Origin: Skermanella aerolata KACC 11604
GTDB taxonomy: Bacteria > Pseudomonadota > Alphaproteobacteria > Azospirillales > Azospirillaceae
Assembly: GCF_000936425.1 (NCBI RefSeq)
Contig: NZ_AVFK01000005.1
Span: forward strand, 124,001 to 188,000
Length of the DNA: 64,000 bases
Direction: 5' to 3'
Shown: piece by piece, positions 46,951 to 55,963 of the stretch
How the letters are laid out: each line of letters opens with the position of its first letter
Numbering within the stretch: the first letter of the stretch is position 1
The notes under the pieces: model-generated
Databases searched by the model: none
Told to the model about the DNA's origin: nothing
What the model saw: only the letters and a program-made list of their open reading frames with translations
Program-made: the position numbers and the translations under genes

Positions 46951-49281
46951 TCATCCCGCCTGATCCGCCGGCACCACGAAGCTGTCCAGCACCTTCTTGA
47001 TGCCCGACTGCTCGAACTCGATCTCAAGCTTGTCGCCGTCCGAAGCGCGGACCGTCCCGTAGCCGAACTTCTGGTGGAAGACGCGGGCGCCGCGCGTGAA
47101 CGCCTTGTCCGGACGCCGGCGCGGCGCCACTTCGAAGGCGCTGCCCTCGATCACCGGGCCCGGCGCCTGACGCTGCGGCCGGGGCTTGAACCCGCCTCCG
47201 CCGAAGCCGCCACCGAAACCTCCGCCGAAACCGCCTCCCCCGCCGAAGCCGCCGAAACCTTGCTGCGGCGCCGACGACAGGCCGACCGCCGCTTCCGCGT
47301 CGATATGCTCTTCGGGAAGCTCGGAGACGAAGCGCGACGGGATCGCGGTGACCCACGATCCATGCATCCTGCGGTTCGCCGCGTGACTGACATGGGCGCG
47401 AAGGCGGGCGCGGGTCAGGCCGACATAGGCCAGCCGCCGTTCCTCCTCCAGGCCGGCTATGCCGGTATCGTCCATCGACCGCTGGCTCGGGAACAATCCG
47501 TCTTCCCAGCCGGGCAGGAAGACGTAGTCGAACTCCAGCCCCTTGGCGCCGTGCAGGGTCATGACGCTGACCATCTCGCTGCCGCTCGCTTCGGCATTGT
47601 CCATGACGAGGCTGACATGCTCCAGGAAGCCGGCGAGGTTCTCAAACTCGCCCAGGGCGACGATCAGTTCCTTCAGGTTCTCCAGCCGTCCCGGCGCTTC
47701 CGGCGTCTTGTCCGCCTTCCACATGTCGGTATAGCCGGATTCGTCGAGCACCGTCTGGACGACCTCGGTATGCGGCCGGGTCGCCAGCAGCATCCGCCAG
47801 CGGTCGAAATCGGTCATCAGGTTGCGCAGGGTGACCCGCATCTTGGGCTTCAGTTCGTCGGTGTCGACGAGCAGCCACGTCGCCTCGGTCAGCGGGATGC
47901 GGCGCGCACGGGCAAGCTGGTAGAGCTGCTGGATGGTCGCGGGTCCGACGCCGCGCTTAGGGGTATTGATGATCCGCTCGAACGCCAAATCGTCGTCCGG
48001 CTGGACCAGTATCCGCAGGTAAGCCATCGCGTCGCGGATTTCCTGACGCTCGTAGAAGCGCGGTCCGCCGATCACCCTGTACGGCATGCCCAGCGTGATG
48101 AACCGTTCCTCGAACTCGCGGGTCTGGAAACCGGCGCGGACCAGCACCGCGATCTGGCTCAGCGAGACCTTGGCGCGTTGAAGCGCCTCGATCTCCTCGC
48201 CGATCCAGCGGGCCTCCTCCTCGCCGTCCCACAGCGCGCGAACCTTGACCGGCTCGCCCTGGACCGCCTGGGTCCACAGCGTCTTGCCCAGCCGCCCCTG
48301 GTTGTTGGAGATGACTCCCGCGGCGGCCGCCAGGATATGCCCGGTCGAGCGATAGTTCTGCTCAAGACGAATGATCTTGGCGCCAGGAAAATCCGTTTCG
48401 AAACGTAATATATTCCCTACTTCCGCCCCGCGCCAACCGTAGATTGACTGGTCATCGTCCCCGACGCAGCAGATGTTCTTGTGCTTTTGCGCCAGAAGCC
48501 TCAGCCACAGGTATTGGGCGACGTTTGTGTCCTGGTATTCGTCCACCAGCAGATAGCGGAAGCGCTGCTGATACTCGGCCAATACATCGGGATTGCTTTG
48601 GAAAAGGGTGATGTTATGCAGCAGCAGGTCGCCGAAGTCGCAGGCGTTCAGGCTGGCAAGCCGCTCCTGATAGGCGCGGTAGAGCTGGACGACCTTGCCG
48701 CCGGCCATGTCGCCGCCGTCTTCCCGCTTCAGCTTGTCCGGCGTCAGTGCGCGGTCCTTCCAGCGCTCTATGACGCTCAGGACGGCGCGTGCCGGCCACT
48801 TCTTGTCGTCGATGCCCTCGGCCTTCAGCAATTGCTTGATCAGCCGGATCTGGTCGTCGCTGTCGAGGATCGTGAAGTTGCTCTTCAATCCGACCAACTC
48901 GGCATGCCGGCGCAGGATGCGGGCTGCCAGCGCGTGGAAGGTCCCCATCCACCAGCCCTCGGTCGGAGCGCCGATCAGCGCGCCTACCCGGTCGCGCATC
49001 TCGCGCGCCGCCTTGTTGGTGAAGGTGACCGCCAGCATCTGGAACGGCGATGCCCGCCGTGTCATAAGAAGGTGGGCGAGCCTGGTCGTCAGCACGCGGG
49101 TCTTGCCGGTACCGGCCCCCGCCAGCACCAGCACGGGACCGTCGAGCGTTTCGACCGCCTCGCGCTGAACCTCGTTCAGGCCGGACAGGTAGGGATAACG
49201 CTGCGCGGCCGGCATCGCCGAAGGGGCGGGAGCGGGCACGGCATCGTTCAGCGGGTCGTCATAATGGAACGGATCGGACAT
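46951..49281 (-). CDS. uvrD: ATP-dependent DNA helicase UvrD/PcrA
   Basis: A 776-residue superfamily 1A helicase that unwinds DNA 3'-5' in nucleotide excision and mismatch repair. Motifs are intact: Q motif (LNEVQREAV), I (GAGTGKTR), Ia, II (LLVDEYQDTN), III (VGDDDQSIYGWRGA), IV (LEQNYRST), V (LHGAKGLEFD) and VI (AYVGLTRAR). Near the C-terminus is a Gly/Phe-rich repeat tract (GFGGF...FGGGF, about 665-695) before the final Tudor-like domain, which recalls linkers that bind RNA polymerase. The length is within the family range. Confidence 0.95.
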   Translation of the reverse strand: MSDPFHYDDPLNDAVPAPAPSAMPAAQRYPYLSGLNEVQREAVETLDGPVLVLAGAGTGKTRVLTTRLAHLLMTRRASPFQMLAVTFTNKAAREMRDRVGALIGAPTEGWWMGTFHALAARILRRHAELVGLKSNFTILDSDDQIRLIKQLLKAEGIDDKKWPARAVLSVIERWKDRALTPDKLKREDGGDMAGGKVVQLYRAYQERLASLNACDFGDLLLHNITLFQSNPDVLAEYQQRFRYLLVDEYQDTNVAQYLWLRLLAQKHKNICCVGDDDQSIYGWRGAEVGNILRFETDFPGAKIIRLEQNYRSTGHILAAAAGVISNNQGRLGKTLWTQAVQGEPVKVRALWDGEEEARWIGEEIEALQRAKVSLSQIAVLVRAGFQTREFEERFITLGMPYRVIGGPRFYERQEIRDAMAYLRILVQPDDDLAFERIINTPKRGVGPATIQQLYQLARARRIPLTEATWLLVDTDELKPKMRVTLRNLMTDFDRWRMLLATRPHTEVVQTVLDESGYTDMWKADKTPEAPGRLENLKELIVALGEFENLAGFLEHVSLVMDNAEASGSEMVSVMTLHGAKGLEFDYVFLPGWEDGLFPSQRSMDDTGIAGLEEERRLAYVGLTRARLRAHVSHAANRRMHGSWVTAIPSRFVSELPEEHIDAEAAVGLSSAPQQGFGGFGGGGGFGGGFGGGFGGGGFKPRPQRQAPGPVIEGSAFEVAPRRRPDKAFTRGARVFHQKFGYGTVRASDGDKLEIEFEQSGIKKVLDSFVVPADQAG

Positions 49282-49458
49282 GGGCAGGACTATACTCCGC
49301 CGGCGAGGGGAGATTAAAGGCTTGTTCAGACAGGACGCTTATCAAGGTGGTGACGGTGGCGGAGATCGTCACTTTGTTATCAAAAGGGGTGCGTCGCTCT
49401 CGACCGGACACCGCGACGCGTGATAGAACAATGATCGAAAGCCTGACCGGAGCCGCAC

Positions 49459-49818
49459 ATGCCGTCCTTGCGCCTGGATGACGACCAAACGATTCAAGCC
49501 ATCGGGATTCTCGCCGACGTTCTGGATCGCTTCAGCGGGGTGACTTCGCTGGAATGTACGCTGGTTTCCAAAGCCCTGCGGCAGGTCCAGCAGACCCGCT
49601 CCCAGATCGGCATGGATTTCGCCTCGCGAGCCTTCGCGACCCTGGAACCGGAGATCCGCCGCCAGATCGCCGACGATGCGACCGATGCCGCGATGGAAGC
49701 GACCGGCGAGCTGAAGCTGCCGAAGCTCCGCGCCCCCCGTCCGGTCAACCCGGCGCCGACCGGCCTGCTGGGCGCCATCAACAATCGCGGCGCATCGAGG
49801 AACCGCAAGCCGTCCTGA
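49459..49818 (+). CDS. Small hypothetical protein, 119 aa
   Basis: A predicted helical protein with a GGAG ribosome site 6 bases before the ATG. Acidic segments (LDDDQTIQ, ADDATDAAME) precede a basic, Pro-rich C-terminus ending NRGASRNRKPS. I recognise no family and no signal peptide. It diverges from uvrD and converges on the diguanylate cyclase. Confidence 0.6.
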   Translation: MPSLRLDDDQTIQAIGILADVLDRFSGVTSLECTLVSKALRQVQQTRSQIGMDFASRAFATLEPEIRRQIADDATDAAMEATGELKLPKLRAPRPVNPAPTGLLGAINNRGASRNRKPS

Positions 49819-49845
49819 GCGGGACGGTGCCTCCGTGCTCCGATA

Positions 49846-50868
49846 TCAGGTGGAACTACCGCCGGAGTCTTCCGCCACCACGCGATTGCGGCCGGTGCGC
49901 TTGGCGGCGTAGAGCCCGGCATCGGCGCGCCTGATCAGTTCCCCCACCGGTTCGCCCGGAACGTAGCGGGCGACGCCCACCGACAGGGTGATGGTGCCGA
50001 GCGTAATGTTCTTCGACCGGTTGACCACCCGCTTAGACGCGACGGCGGTACGGATCTGTTCCGCCACGCGCACCGCGTCGGAGATGCGGACGCCCGGCAG
50101 GAGGACCGCGAACTCTTCCCCGCCGTAGCGGACCGCCGTGTCGGACGACCGGATGCATTCCTTCACGGTACGCGCCACCAGCGCCAGCACATGGTCGCCG
50201 ATCGTATGGCCGTAGTTGTCGTTGAACTTCTTGAAGTGGTCGATGTCGGTCATCAGCAGGCATAGCGGCGATCCGGTCTGGACCGAACGCATCGCGGCAT
50301 CCTGTAGCGAGTCATCGAACTTGCGGCGGTTGAACAGGCCGGTAAGAGAATCGGTGATCGCTTCCTGCCGGACGCTGTCCAGGTTGCGTTTCAACTCCTC
50401 CATCTGCGCGCCGGACAGATGAAGCTGATCCTGAAGCCGCTGGTTCTGCTGGGCCACCAGCTTGGTTTCCGAAGCGATGGCATCGACCAGCGACCGAAGT
50501 TGCTCCAGCCCCGGCAGTTCGAGCCTGTCTCCGAACTGCTGAAGCGCCTTGCCGTAGCGATCCGTGCCGGCACCCGACGAGCGAAGCAGTTCCAGCAGCT
50601 GCCCCAGCGCGTCCTGGATACGCATGCCGGCCTGGAGCACGGCCTTCTGCTCCCGGTCGAAGCTGAAGAACTTGCCGTACAGCTCTTCCATCCGGGCCGG
50701 CGTGAAGGGCTTGGATGCCGCGATGTCGAGATCGATGGCGCGGATCAGATCCGGGACCTCGCCGCTGTAGTAGCCGTACCAGATGGCGAAATTATGCGGG
50801 TTGGGAAGCAGAGACTCATCCGCCATCCGCTTCATGGCCCGATCCGCCCAGCCACTTACCTCGTCCAT
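49846..50868 (-). CDS. Diguanylate cyclase, GGDEF domain
   Basis: A 340-residue soluble protein. A helical N-terminal domain (about 1-135) leads through a coiled coil to a GGDEF domain with active-site GGEEF (RYGGEEFAVLLPG). An RxxD inhibitory site (RSSD) sits five residues before it, so it should make cyclic di-GMP with product feedback. The N-terminal MKRMADESLLPNPHNFAIWYGYY pattern is seen in many proteobacterial soluble cyclases. ATG 50868 is chosen over an upstream TTG at 50883. Confidence 0.93.
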   Translation of the reverse strand: MDEVSGWADRAMKRMADESLLPNPHNFAIWYGYYSGEVPDLIRAIDLDIAASKPFTPARMEELYGKFFSFDREQKAVLQAGMRIQDALGQLLELLRSSGAGTDRYGKALQQFGDRLELPGLEQLRSLVDAIASETKLVAQQNQRLQDQLHLSGAQMEELKRNLDSVRQEAITDSLTGLFNRRKFDDSLQDAAMRSVQTGSPLCLLMTDIDHFKKFNDNYGHTIGDHVLALVARTVKECIRSSDTAVRYGGEEFAVLLPGVRISDAVRVAEQIRTAVASKRVVNRSKNITLGTITLSVGVARYVPGEPVGELIRRADAGLYAAKRTGRNRVVAEDSGGSST

Positions 50869-50968
50869 CGAGCACACCACCAAAAGACTACCGTCGATGA
50901 GGCAGTCTATGGGTCAAATACTACTAAATTGCAAGGATACGAAGAAGCTTTGCCCGAAGCGTCTTCGG

Positions 50969-51469
50969 TCAATTGCATTGCCCGATCGACTGCTCCGCGC
51001 ATTTGCGGCTGCCGTCTATCCATGTGGCGCCGCTGAGATCGGCGTTCCGGAAGTCCGTGCCATCGATCCTGGCGCTCGTCAGGTTGGTGTCGCGCAGGAT
51101 CGCGTTGACCAGCTTGGCGTTGCGCAGATCGGTCTCGACCAGGGAAGCACCGGTCAGATCGACACGGGTCAGATCGGCTTCGATCAGGCGCGCCTGATCG
51201 AACTTCACGCCGGTCATGGTCGCGCTGACGAACTTGGCGCGATAACCGTCCACCTGGGACAGGTTGGCTCCCTTCATGGCGGATCGCTGAAAAGTCGCGT
51301 CCCTCAGCATGGCGCCTTCCAGATTGACGCCTGTCAGGTCGCGGCCGTCATGGTAGCAGCGCCGCCAGTTCACACCCGGCTCCGGAAACTCGGTGCAGGC
51401 TGCAAGGGCGGTTTCAGCGGAAAGGGCGAGGAGGATTGCCGCGAACGCGGCGGAATGGGCACGCTTCAT
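50969..51469 (-). CDS. Exported pentapeptide-repeat protein
   Basis: A 166-residue protein with a Sec signal peptide (to about ALAAC) and about 18 consecutive A(D/N)LxX-type repeats, for example LTGVNLEGAMLRDATF and NLTSARIDGTDFRNADLSGA, which form a right-handed quadrilateral beta-helix. Four Cys lie outside the repeats, two near each end, and could form disulfides in the periplasm. The role is unknown. It lies between the thioesterase and the diguanylate cyclase on the same strand. Confidence 0.87.
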   Translation of the reverse strand: MKRAHSAAFAAILLALSAETALAACTEFPEPGVNWRRCYHDGRDLTGVNLEGAMLRDATFQRSAMKGANLSQVDGYRAKFVSATMTGVKFDQARLIEADLTRVDLTGASLVETDLRNAKLVNAILRDTNLTSARIDGTDFRNADLSGATWIDGSRKCAEQSIGQCN

Positions 51470-51529
51470 GATGTCCTAGATAGGTCACACGGCGAAGGAT
51501 ACCAAAACAAAACGGCGATTTGGCTCAAC

Positions 51530-52018
51530 TCAGGCGGATGAGCGCCGCTTGAGACCGATCACCCTGCCCGTCTGGGGCGGCATCGGGAGAGCCGCCTGGA
51601 AGTGGTGGATTTCCGTCAGAGTCTTCAGCGCCGACTCCGGCAGGGGACAGGACCGGCGCGCTTCCAGGTCGATATGCATCAGGACAAGCTCGTTGGTCGC
51701 GGCCAGCCAGCCTTCGCCAGCGTGATGCATGGCATGGATCAGGTGGACCCGCTTGGCATCGATATCGAGGATGCGGGTGGTGAAGGCGAGCGGGTCGCCC
51801 TCCCCGACCTCCCGCTCGTAGGTCACGTGCATCTCCAGCACGAAGACCGAGCGGTTCGTTTCTCTCACATACGCAATGCCGAGACCGGCATGATCGAGCA
51901 GCCTGTCGGTCGCATGGTCGAACGCCAGCACGTAGTAGGCGACGTTCATGTGTCCGTTGTAGTCGATCCATTCCGGCCGGACGGTTTCGGTATGCAGTCG
52001 GAGCAGCGGATCTGTCAT
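51530..52018 (-). CDS. 4HBT hot-dog fold thioesterase
   Basis: A 162-residue acyl-CoA thioesterase-like protein. WIDYNGHMNVAYYVLAFDHATD contains the hot-dog catalytic Asp and the DxNGHxN motif, followed by VLEMHVTYEREVGEGD. The wording resembles the thioesterase family linked to carnitine degradation (dehydrocarnitine cleavage), but no carnitine genes are nearby, so the substrate is open. Confidence 0.85.
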   Translation of the reverse strand: MTDPLLRLHTETVRPEWIDYNGHMNVAYYVLAFDHATDRLLDHAGLGIAYVRETNRSVFVLEMHVTYEREVGEGDPLAFTTRILDIDAKRVHLIHAMHHAGEGWLAATNELVLMHIDLEARRSCPLPESALKTLTEIHHFQAALPMPPQTGRVIGLKRRSSA

Positions 52019-52115
52019 GGCTTCCGTTCGGGCAGGGAAAGTTGGGCAGCGACAAGGGACAACCAGCTTAAACCCTCGGCCCGGCGAAAGCGCTCTTCAT
52101 CGTTCGGGCAGGGAA

Positions 52116-53228
52116 TCAGGCTGGCGGCGCATAGCCCCAACGCCGGATCAGGGGCTCCCAGTGCCGCCCGACGCGGGCGACGTCTTCGGGCGGGTAGCGA
52201 TGGCTGTTCTTCTGGTAGCCCTGGATGCTGTCCAGGTATGCCCGAAAGCGCGGCTCGGCCTCCGGCCAGCCGGGCAGATCGAGATCCCGGTGGACCCGCT
52301 CCAGTTCCGCCATGGGTTCACGCTCGAAATCCTCGAACCGGATCTCGGCGTAGTGGGACGGGGGCAAGTCCCGGGTATCCTCCATCAGCCGGTTCATCAG
52401 GCGCGGATACAGGTCCAGCACGAAGCGGTCGAGATCGACGTGGCCATGATCCTGAAGCGCGAAGCTGTCCAGCAGCGTGCCGAAGGTCCTGCGGGTCGAA
52501 GGATAGACGACATAGGGGTTGCGGTGAATGTGGATGAAGCGGGCATCGGGCCACATCCGGCGCAGCATGGGGATGCGGACGGAATGGACCGGGTTCTTCA
52601 GCAGCAGCGGAAGGCCGGGCTGGACCAGCGCCACCTTGCGGAGGAAATAGGAGAAGGTATCCCGCCAGTCCGCGATCTCCTCCGGCGTGCAGCCTTCGAA
52701 GAAGATCCCCCGGTTGAAGTGATGCTCGAACCGGCTGGGGAAGAACAGGCCGTGGTAGTAGGACACGGTGGACATCAGGGCCAGCGGCAGTTCGTCTTCC
52801 TGCGGGCTGTCCGGGGTCACCGGGATATTGTCGATCATCCGGTCGCTAGGCAGGTGGCTTTCCAGAACGGTGCGGATGGGCCCGACGACGCCCATGAAGT
52901 CCCACGGCAAACCTGCCGCGAAGGGCGGCACCCAGCCGAAGGCGGGCGAGCGGCTGAGGACGTTGTAGAGATGGGTGGTGCCGCTGCGCCAGTGTCCGAC
53001 AATAAAGACCGGGGCCGGCATCGGTGGGGACTTCGCCAGCCGGCGAGAGACCCTGGCCTTCTCGATCGCCATGAAGGGCCGGCGGTATGCCGCCCCCAGC
53101 CGGGTGGCCCATATCGCCGTCCGGCGCCGTGGGGAGATCGGACCGTGGGACGACAAGGCCCAGCGCAGCGTCTTGGGGTCGGCTCCGACCAGGGGGTGAA
53201 ACCAGGAGGGAGGGGTGCTGCCGGTCAT
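52116..53228 (-). CDS. PAPS-dependent sulfotransferase
   Basis: A 370-residue protein. The 5'-phosphosulfate loop FIVGHWRSGTTHLYNVL (about 75-91) and the 3'-phosphate-binding motif ARFIHIHRNPYVVYPSTRR are both intact, so it should bind PAPS and transfer sulfate to a hydroxyl or amine. ATG 53228 has an AAGGA ribosome site; the open frame to 53330 adds 34 unlikely residues. The acceptor is unknown (a cell-envelope lipid or saccharide is possible). It is 70 bases downstream of the ene-reductase gene. Confidence 0.9.
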   Translation of the reverse strand: MTGSTPPSWFHPLVGADPKTLRWALSSHGPISPRRRTAIWATRLGAAYRRPFMAIEKARVSRRLAKSPPMPAPVFIVGHWRSGTTHLYNVLSRSPAFGWVPPFAAGLPWDFMGVVGPIRTVLESHLPSDRMIDNIPVTPDSPQEDELPLALMSTVSYYHGLFFPSRFEHHFNRGIFFEGCTPEEIADWRDTFSYFLRKVALVQPGLPLLLKNPVHSVRIPMLRRMWPDARFIHIHRNPYVVYPSTRRTFGTLLDSFALQDHGHVDLDRFVLDLYPRLMNRLMEDTRDLPPSHYAEIRFEDFEREPMAELERVHRDLDLPGWPEAEPRFRAYLDSIQGYQKNSHRYPPEDVARVGRHWEPLIRRWGYAPPA

Positions 53229-53298
53229 GGTGATCCTTGCCAATCGTTTGACTGGTAAGAACCGGTGGAAACACCCCTTGTTGCTTACCCTTGATAGG

Positions 53299-54411
53299 TC
53301 AGGCGTTTTCCAGCGTCGGATAATCGACATAGCCGCGCGCGTCGCCGCCGTAGAAGGTCGGGCGGTCGTAGCGGTTGAGGGAGGCGTTGCGGCGCAGGCG
53401 CTCGACCAGATCGGGATTGGCGACGAACAGGCGGCCGAACGCGATCAGGTCGGCGGTACCCCCGGCGACGGCCCTTGCCGCGGTTTCGCGGGTGAAGCCG
53501 CCCGCCGCGATCACGGTCCCGCCGAAGCTCTTGCGGAAGCGGCTCGACGCGTCCGGCGCGTTGGGGTCGAGGGCGTTGGTATCGCTGTTCTGGTCGGCGC
53601 GCGGCTCGACCAGATGCAGGTACGCCAGTCCCCGCTTGCCGAGTTCCGCCGTGACGTAGTCGAACAGCGGGCCGGGGTCCTTGTCGCTCATGCCGTTGAA
53701 GTGCCCCCAGGGTGACAGGCGTACGCCGACCCGATCGGCGCTCCAGGCGGCCGTGACGGCGTCGATCACCTCCAGCAGGAAGCGCGCGCGATTCTCGATC
53801 GAGCCGCCATAGCGGTCCTCGCGGCGGTTGGTGCCGGTCTGGAGGAACTGGTCGATCAGGTAGCCGTTTGCCGAATGGATCTCGATCCCGTCGAAACCGG
53901 CTTCCCGCGCATTGACGGCGGCACGGCGGAAATCGTCTACGATGCCGGTGATCTCGCTCTCGGCCAAGGGGCGCGGCGCCTCGAACTCGGCCGGCTGGCC
54001 CTTGACGTCCATATGCATCCCCGGAGCCGGTACCGAGGACGGCGCCACCGGCACGGCGCCGCCCGGCTGCATGGACGAGTGGGAGATGCGGCCGGTATGC
54101 CAGACCTGAAGGAAGATCACGCCGCCCTTGGCATGCACCGCGTCGGTGACCAGGCGCCAGCCCTGGACTTGTTCGGCCGAATAGATGCCGGGAGCGCCGG
54201 GATACCCCCGCGCCTGCTCGGAAATGTCGGTCGCCTCGGCGATGATCAGACCGCCCTTGGTGGCGCGCTGGCCGTAATATTCGGCATTCAGCGCCTGCGG
54301 CACGTCGCCCGGCTGACGCGAGCGCATCCGGGTGAGCGGCGGCATGACGACACGGTGGGACAGTTCGACGGCGCCGACGCGGACCGGCGTGAAAAGGAAT
54401 TCGGCGGACAT
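53299..54411 (-). CDS. Old Yellow Enzyme family ene-reductase (NemA-like)
   Basis: 370 residues, the normal length for bacterial OYE. It is an FMN-dependent TIM barrel that reduces activated alkenes, quinones or nitro compounds with NAD(P)H. Family motifs include FTPVRVGAVELSHRVVMPPLTR, FLQVWHTGRIS, GFDGIEIHSANGYLIDQFL with the His/Asn substrate pair, NRREDRYGGS and FGRLFVANPDL. ATG 54411 is used; the open frame to 55050 runs across the LysR gene and is not coding. It diverges from a LysR regulator, a common arrangement for this enzyme. Confidence 0.92.
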   Translation of the reverse strand: MSAEFLFTPVRVGAVELSHRVVMPPLTRMRSRQPGDVPQALNAEYYGQRATKGGLIIAEATDISEQARGYPGAPGIYSAEQVQGWRLVTDAVHAKGGVIFLQVWHTGRISHSSMQPGGAVPVAPSSVPAPGMHMDVKGQPAEFEAPRPLAESEITGIVDDFRRAAVNAREAGFDGIEIHSANGYLIDQFLQTGTNRREDRYGGSIENRARFLLEVIDAVTAAWSADRVGVRLSPWGHFNGMSDKDPGPLFDYVTAELGKRGLAYLHLVEPRADQNSDTNALDPNAPDASSRFRKSFGGTVIAAGGFTRETAARAVAGGTADLIAFGRLFVANPDLVERLRRNASLNRYDRPTFYGGDARGYVDYPTLENA

Positions 54412-54503
54412 GACGTTCTTTACCTTCGGGGGAAGTTCGATCTTCGAAATCGTGATGGCGTCCATATGGACTTGTGCGGAAATCTCCGTTAGTCCCGGTT
54501 CCT

Positions 54504-54534
54504 GACAAGCCGCCTTGTCGAAAAGCGATATAAT
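54504..54534 (+). promoter_or_regulatory. Candidate operator and -10 box in the OYE/LysR gap
   Basis: A perfect GACAAG-CCGC-CTTGTC inverted repeat (54504-54519) is followed by TATAAT at 54529-54534, 38 bases before the LysR start. The repeat lies where a LysR dimer could autoregulate and act on the divergent reductase gene. No good -35 hexamer is at the usual spacing. Confidence 0.5.
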
Positions 54535-54571
54535 CGGGGACGCTGATACAGCGGCCGAAGGGTGAAGCGAC

Positions 54572-55456
54572 ATGGAAACCGAGGAACTTGCCGTCCTGGT
54601 ACAGGCCGTCGCGGCCGGCAGCCTGTCCGCCGCCGCCCGCCGCCTGAACCTGACGCCGACGATCGCCAGCCGCCGGCTGGCGGCCCTGGAGGAACGGCTT
54701 GGCGTCAGGCTGATGCACAGAACAACCCGGTCCGTGTCCCTTACTCCCGAAGGCGAAACCTTCCTTCCCCATGCCCAGGCGATGCTGGAAGCGGAAGCGG
54801 CGGCCAGGGCCAGCCTTGCTCCGGTGGGACCGGGGGTGGGCGGTCTGCTGCGGGTGACCGCTCCGGCGGCGTTCGGACGCAAGGTCGTGGCGCCGATAAT
54901 CCCGGACCTTCTGGCGGTGAACCCGGAGCTTCGGATCGATCTTGAACTGACCGACAGCGTGGTCGATATCGCCGCCGCCGGCATCGACGTCGCGATCAGG
55001 ATCGGCCGGCTGCGCGACAGCACCTTGATCGCGCGCCGGCTGTCGTCCAATCCGCGCGTTCTCTGCGCTGCTCCGGCCTATCTGGCTCGTGCCGGCACCC
55101 CGAAGACGGCGGAAGACCTGACCAGGTGTGAATGCCTAGTCCTCAGCGGCACGGCCACGTGGCCGTTCGGCGGCGGAAACGATGCACGGGAGGTCCGGAT
55201 TTCCGGCCGCTTCGCCAGCAACAGCATCGAAGCCATCCGGGAAGCCTGCCTTGGCGGCCTTGGGCTGGCGCTGCTGTCGCGCTGGGATGTCGTGGAGGAA
55301 CTGAAGTCGGGGACGCTGGTACCGGTCGAACTGGACGCCCTGGCGCCGCAGGAAATCTCGATCTGGGCGGTGTACCCGAGCCCCCGGCTGGTGGCTCCCA
55401 AGGTCCGCGCCTTCATCGCCGCTCTGGAGCGGGCGCTTGGAGAGTTGAGTACGTAG
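54572..55456 (+). CDS. LysR-family transcriptional regulator
   Basis: 294 residues. The N-terminal winged helix-turn-helix (about 1-60, SLSAAARRLNLTPTIASRRLAALEE) is followed by a LysR substrate-binding domain (about 88-290). It is of the CrgA-like subgroup, often found next to oxidoreductases. It diverges from the ene-reductase and probably controls it together with itself. A perfect 18-bp hairpin follows the stop. Confidence 0.93.
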   Translation: METEELAVLVQAVAAGSLSAAARRLNLTPTIASRRLAALEERLGVRLMHRTTRSVSLTPEGETFLPHAQAMLEAEAAARASLAPVGPGVGGLLRVTAPAAFGRKVVAPIIPDLLAVNPELRIDLELTDSVVDIAAAGIDVAIRIGRLRDSTLIARRLSSNPRVLCAAPAYLARAGTPKTAEDLTRCECLVLSGTATWPFGGGNDAREVRISGRFASNSIEAIREACLGGLGLALLSRWDVVEELKSGTLVPVELDALAPQEISIWAVYPSPRLVAPKVRAFIAALERALGELST

Positions 55457-55472
55457 GCGATCCGGAAGATCG

Positions 55473-55526
55473 ACAAGGCTCCACCACCGCCGGCCAGGGC
55501 AGATCGATGCGGTGGTGGAGCCTTGT
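55473..55526 (+). terminator. Long perfect hairpin after the LysR gene
   Basis: 18-base arms (55473-55490 and 55509-55526) are exact inverted copies around an 18-base loop, 17 bases after the stop. There is no T run after it. It is either an efficient stem for termination or mRNA protection, or a REP-like element. Confidence 0.65.
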
Positions 55527-55963
55527 ACAATCCGGGAACCTCTTTGACGAGGAAACCGGGTCACAGTCCCGGTCGATCCAAGATCGCTCCCGCGTGCTGC
55601 CCTGCTCGGGCAACTGAGATGCATCATGCCTCAAAACCGCAGACGGGGGTATGAACGCATTCACATAAAACTGCACTCTCCGGCTGTACCGTGCAGGAGT
55701 GCCGCGGAAGAGCGGTCCAGCGATTCACGGTAGCCATGTCATCCCGATCAAAAGCTTTCCGCCTTCGTCCTTGGGGGTCGAGCCTGCTCCGGCCGATCAA
55801 CTTCCGAGCAATCCATGAGGTGTCGCATAATTGGAACACCGGATGTTTTCGGAAGCGCAACCAGCGGTGCAAACTCTTTGTTAACCACGCCAGCCTAGCC
55901 TTGCCGGAAGCCGGTCCAACTATCGTTTCGGATCGGCATCCTTATTCCGGAAGGCATGGCTTG
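55527..55963. other. Long leader before the PBP-like gene
   Basis: 437 bases with no convincing gene, although the frame of the next gene stays open from 55691. The region from 55620 onward is less GC-rich and probably holds the promoter. Nothing else is recognised. Confidence 0.45.

Noticed and set aside
53299-55050. 583-residue version of the ene-reductase
   Set aside because: The extra N-terminus crosses the divergent LysR gene and has no ribosome site; ATG 54411 gives the normal family length.
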